A stretch of DNA of 6,511 nt from contig JAUZEI010000021.1 in NCBI GenBank assembly GCA_030839105.1, positions 1 through 6,511 of the forward strand, in the 5' to 3' direction. This DNA is from Actinomycetota bacterium (GTDB lineage: Bacteria > Actinomycetota > Acidimicrobiia > IMCC26256 > PALSA-610). The notes below the pieces were generated by a model, which saw only the letters and a list, made by a program, of their open reading frames with translations, had not been told where the DNA came from and did no database searches. Both the position numbers and the translations under genes were made by a program. Below are positions 5,051-6,511 of this stretch, one piece after another (the first letter of the stretch is position 1; the number at the start of each line of letters is the position of its first letter).

Positions 5051-6208
5051 TCAGCCGAGGAGGCGTAGGACCAGGGCCGCCGCGACCATCGCGGGCAGCC
5101 CGACGGCGGCCCCCACCCGGCTGTAGCGCCGGGCGTCGACCTCGATCCCGGCCCGCCGGGCGCTCGCCTGCCAGAGCAATCCGGCGAGCGATCCGGTCAG
5201 CAGCAGCGTGGGCCCGAGGTTGACGCCGAGCAGCAACGGCCACACCCGGGCGGGCGCGGCGACGTGCCCGAGCCCGACGAGCACCGCCGGGAGGTTGTTG
5301 AGGAGGTCGGCGGAGACGACCCCGGCCGCGAAGCCCCGGAACCCGCCGTCGCCCAGGCTCGTGAACGCCCGCGGCACCTCGGCCGCGACGCCCGCGGCGA
5401 GGACGGCGAGTGCGGCCGCGAGAACAGCCGTCCCGACGGGGATGTGGCGCCACGGCGGGCGCCGGGTGAAGCCGATGAGGACCACCTCGGTCGCGAGCGC
5501 GGCCGCCCACGCCGGCAACCCGAACTGCTCGCCACCGAGCAGCAACGCGAGGAACAACGCGATCGCTCCGATGCCGACCACGAGTGCGCGCCGGTCGGGT
5601 GCGCGATCCACGGTCGCCGCGTGCGCGTGGATCCGGAACACGCGCCGGTAGGCGAACCATCCGACGACCGAAGCGACGAGCGACGGCAGCGCGAGATGGC
5701 GGAGGAAGTCGGAGTTCTGGAGCGACAGGTGCGACGCCGCGAGGAGATTCGTCAGGTTGGAGACGACGAGCACACCGCTGGCGAGCGACGCCAGCAGCAC
5801 GGGTTGGAACGCCAGGGCGACCGGGTCGACGTCGACGAGCAACGCGGTGCGCACGTAGATCGGCGTGAGCAAAACCACGGCCGCGTCGAGGTTCAACAGC
5901 GCGACCACGAGACCGGCAAGGATCCACAGCGCGCCGACGACGTGACGGCTCCGCGCCGCGAACGACGCGAGCTCGTCGAACACGCCTACGTCGTCGAGTG
6001 ACGCCGCGAGCGGGACGGCGACGAGCACGAAGGCGAGCGGCGACGCGAGCGGGCGCAGCGCGTCGTGCAGGTCCGAGCGGTCTACGACACCCACCGCGAT
6101 CGCCACCAGCGCCGCGCCGACGGGCAGCAGCCACGCCGGGATATTCCGAGGCCGCGCGAGCGCACCGACGAGGCCGACCGCCAGGAGCCCGACGGCGAGG
6201 ATGCTCAC
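5051..6208 (-). CDS. ArsB/SLC13-type (ion transporter superfamily) membrane protein
   Basis: The 385-residue protein is strongly hydrophobic with about 11-12 predicted membrane segments (roughly 2-18, 24-42, 55-72, 91-117, 129-148, 172-188, 207-225, 230-247, 257-276, 291-313, 324-345, 364-383). Motifs resemble the arsenite pump ArsB: NLDAAVVLLTP (106-116) for its ND-AALILTP site, VSNLTNLLAASHL (149-161), NNLPAVLVG (304-312) and NLGPTLLLTGSLAGLLW (330-346), the last two forming the second half-site of the inverted-repeat fold. It is shorter than ArsB (about 430) and has only NLD at the first site, so the substrate could be arsenite, Na+, a dicarboxylate or another anion. No arsR, arsC or arsA neighbour is present. 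The start is GTG at 6208, overlapped by a 4-codon upstream frame that has the real ribosome site. Family is clear; substrate is not. Confidence 0.85.
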   Translation of the reverse strand: MSILAVGLLAVGLVGALARPRNIPAWLLPVGAALVAIAVGVVDRSDLHDALRPLASPLAFVLVAVPLAASLDDVGVFDELASFAARSRHVVGALWILAGLVVALLNLDAAVVLLTPIYVRTALLVDVDPVALAFQPVLLASLASGVLVVSNLTNLLAASHLSLQNSDFLRHLALPSLVASVVGWFAYRRVFRIHAHAATVDRAPDRRALVVGIGAIALFLALLLGGEQFGLPAWAAALATEVVLIGFTRRPPWRHIPVGTAVLAAALAVLAAGVAAEVPRAFTSLGDGGFRGFAAGVVSADLLNNLPAVLVGLGHVAAPARVWPLLLGVNLGPTLLLTGSLAGLLWQASARRAGIEVDARRYSRVGAAVGLPAMVAAALVLRLLG

Positions 6209-6219
6209 GTCGTGCTCAT
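6205..6219 (-). other. Four-codon leader frame (MSTT) overlapping the transporter start
   Basis: ATG at 6219 opens Met-Ser-Thr-Thr and stops at TGA (6207-6205), which overlaps the transporter GTG (GTGA at 6208-6205). A strong GGAGGT at 6234-6229 is 9 nt from this ATG, an ideal distance, but 20 nt from the GTG. Ribosomes would load at the mini-frame and restart at the GTG. A one-base sequencing error joining both frames is the alternative: it would give a protein beginning MST followed by SILAVG. Confidence 0.45.
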
Positions 6220-6232
6220 GCGGCTACGACCT

Positions 6233-6271
6233 CCGGCCCTCGAACTCCGCCGCGACAGTTCCAGGGACCGG
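6233..6271 (-). promoter_or_regulatory. Imperfect hairpin in the infB-transporter spacer, touching the ribosome site
   Basis: On the minus strand CCGGTCCCTGGAACT (6271-6257) pairs with AGTTCGAGGGCCGG (6246-6233) around a 10-nt loop. There are 13 pairs (one G-T wobble), one bulged C and one G-G mismatch. The final GG of the 3' arm is the start of the GGAGGT ribosome site, so folding would partly mask it. No T-run follows, so it is not a standard intrinsic terminator for infB, though it could attenuate translation of the transporter. Confidence 0.4.
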
Positions 6272-6313
6272 GCCTCCGAATCTCCGCTCGCCGGGCTCCG
6301 GGGATCAGTCGGC

Positions 6314-6511
6314 TCAGACCCGGGCGATCTCGCGTTCCTCGAAGGTCTCGATCACGTCGCCCGGCTTGAGGTCCTGGTAGTTCTCGAGCCCGATACCGCA
6401 CTCGAAACCGTCGCGGACCTCGCGCACGTCGTCCTTGAAGCGCCGCAGCGTTGCAATCGCGCCCTTCCAGATGATCGTGCCCTCGCGCAGGAACCGCACC
6501 TTGGAACCACG
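6314..6511 (-). CDS. infB: Translation initiation factor IF-2, C-terminal end, truncated by window edge
   Basis: IF2 is the GTPase that brings initiator fMet-tRNA to the 30S subunit and promotes subunit joining. Only the last 65 residues are in the window, frame open to the right edge. They match the end of domain IV (the C2 part that binds the formyl-methionyl end): RGSKVRFLREGTIIWKG (1-17), LRRFKDDVREVRDGFECGIGLENYQDLKPGDVIETFEE (22-59), ending REIARV. FKDDV and GFECGI are near-invariant in bacterial IF2. Its GTPase domain lies outside the window. The stop at 6314 is followed by a 105-nt spacer and the transporter rather than by ylxP directly, which is the usual neighbour. Confidence 0.97.
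   Translation of the reverse strand, partial: RGSKVRFLREGTIIWKGAIATLRRFKDDVREVRDGFECGIGLENYQDLKPGDVIETFEEREIARV

Noticed and set aside
4917..6134. Minus-strand frame of about 405 codons overlapping the transporter in another frame
   Set aside because: The product is extremely rich in R, A, G and P and ends inside ylxP. The transporter frame has clear membrane segments and family motifs.
6272..6316. Possible infB terminator in GC-rich repeats CGGAGCCCGG and CGGAGGCCCGG
   Set aside because: The copies are direct, not inverted, so they do not form a stem, and no T-run follows.

Overview
The window is a GC-rich stretch in which every credible gene lies on the minus strand, so the transcript reads from high to low coordinates. 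It carries a classic bacterial translation and RNA-processing cluster: infB (3' end only), an ArsB/SLC13-type membrane transporter, ylxP (DUF503), rbfA, a DHH/DHHA1 phosphoesterase of the NrnA type, truB, ribF, a 73-residue helix-turn-helix protein, rpsO and the 5' part of pnp. GTG starts, GC-rich third positions and the flavour of the PNPase, TruB and NrnA sequences suggest a high-GC actinobacterium, possibly Acidimicrobiia. That assignment is inference only; no marker was searched.

Layout in transcription order. infB ends at 6314. A 105-nt gap with an imperfect hairpin and a strong Shine-Dalgarno follows, then the transporter (6208-5051). A 73-nt gap leads to ylxP (4977-4681). rbfA starts 4 nt after ylxP, and nrnA starts inside the rbfA stop (GTGA overlap). 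truB follows after 31 nt, ribF after 22 nt and the small HTH gene after 13 nt. A 123-nt leader precedes rpsO (1005-748). The 158-nt rpsO-pnp spacer holds three successive inverted repeats, the last of which covers the pnp Shine-Dalgarno. pnp starts with GTG at 589 and runs off the left edge.

The genes fit together as a gene-expression operon. IF2, RbfA, S15 and TruB serve initiation, 30S maturation and tRNA modification. PNPase and the NrnA-like enzyme act in sequence in RNA decay, since PNPase leaves short oligonucleotides that nanoRNases finish. RibF makes FMN and FAD and is a common passenger here. Two genes are not part of the textbook cluster: the ion-transporter-superfamily protein between infB and ylxP, and the HTH mini-protein between ribF and rpsO. 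They, plus the structured spacers, are the points of interest. I found no mobile element, CRISPR array, tRNA or rRNA, and no clear new multi-gene system.
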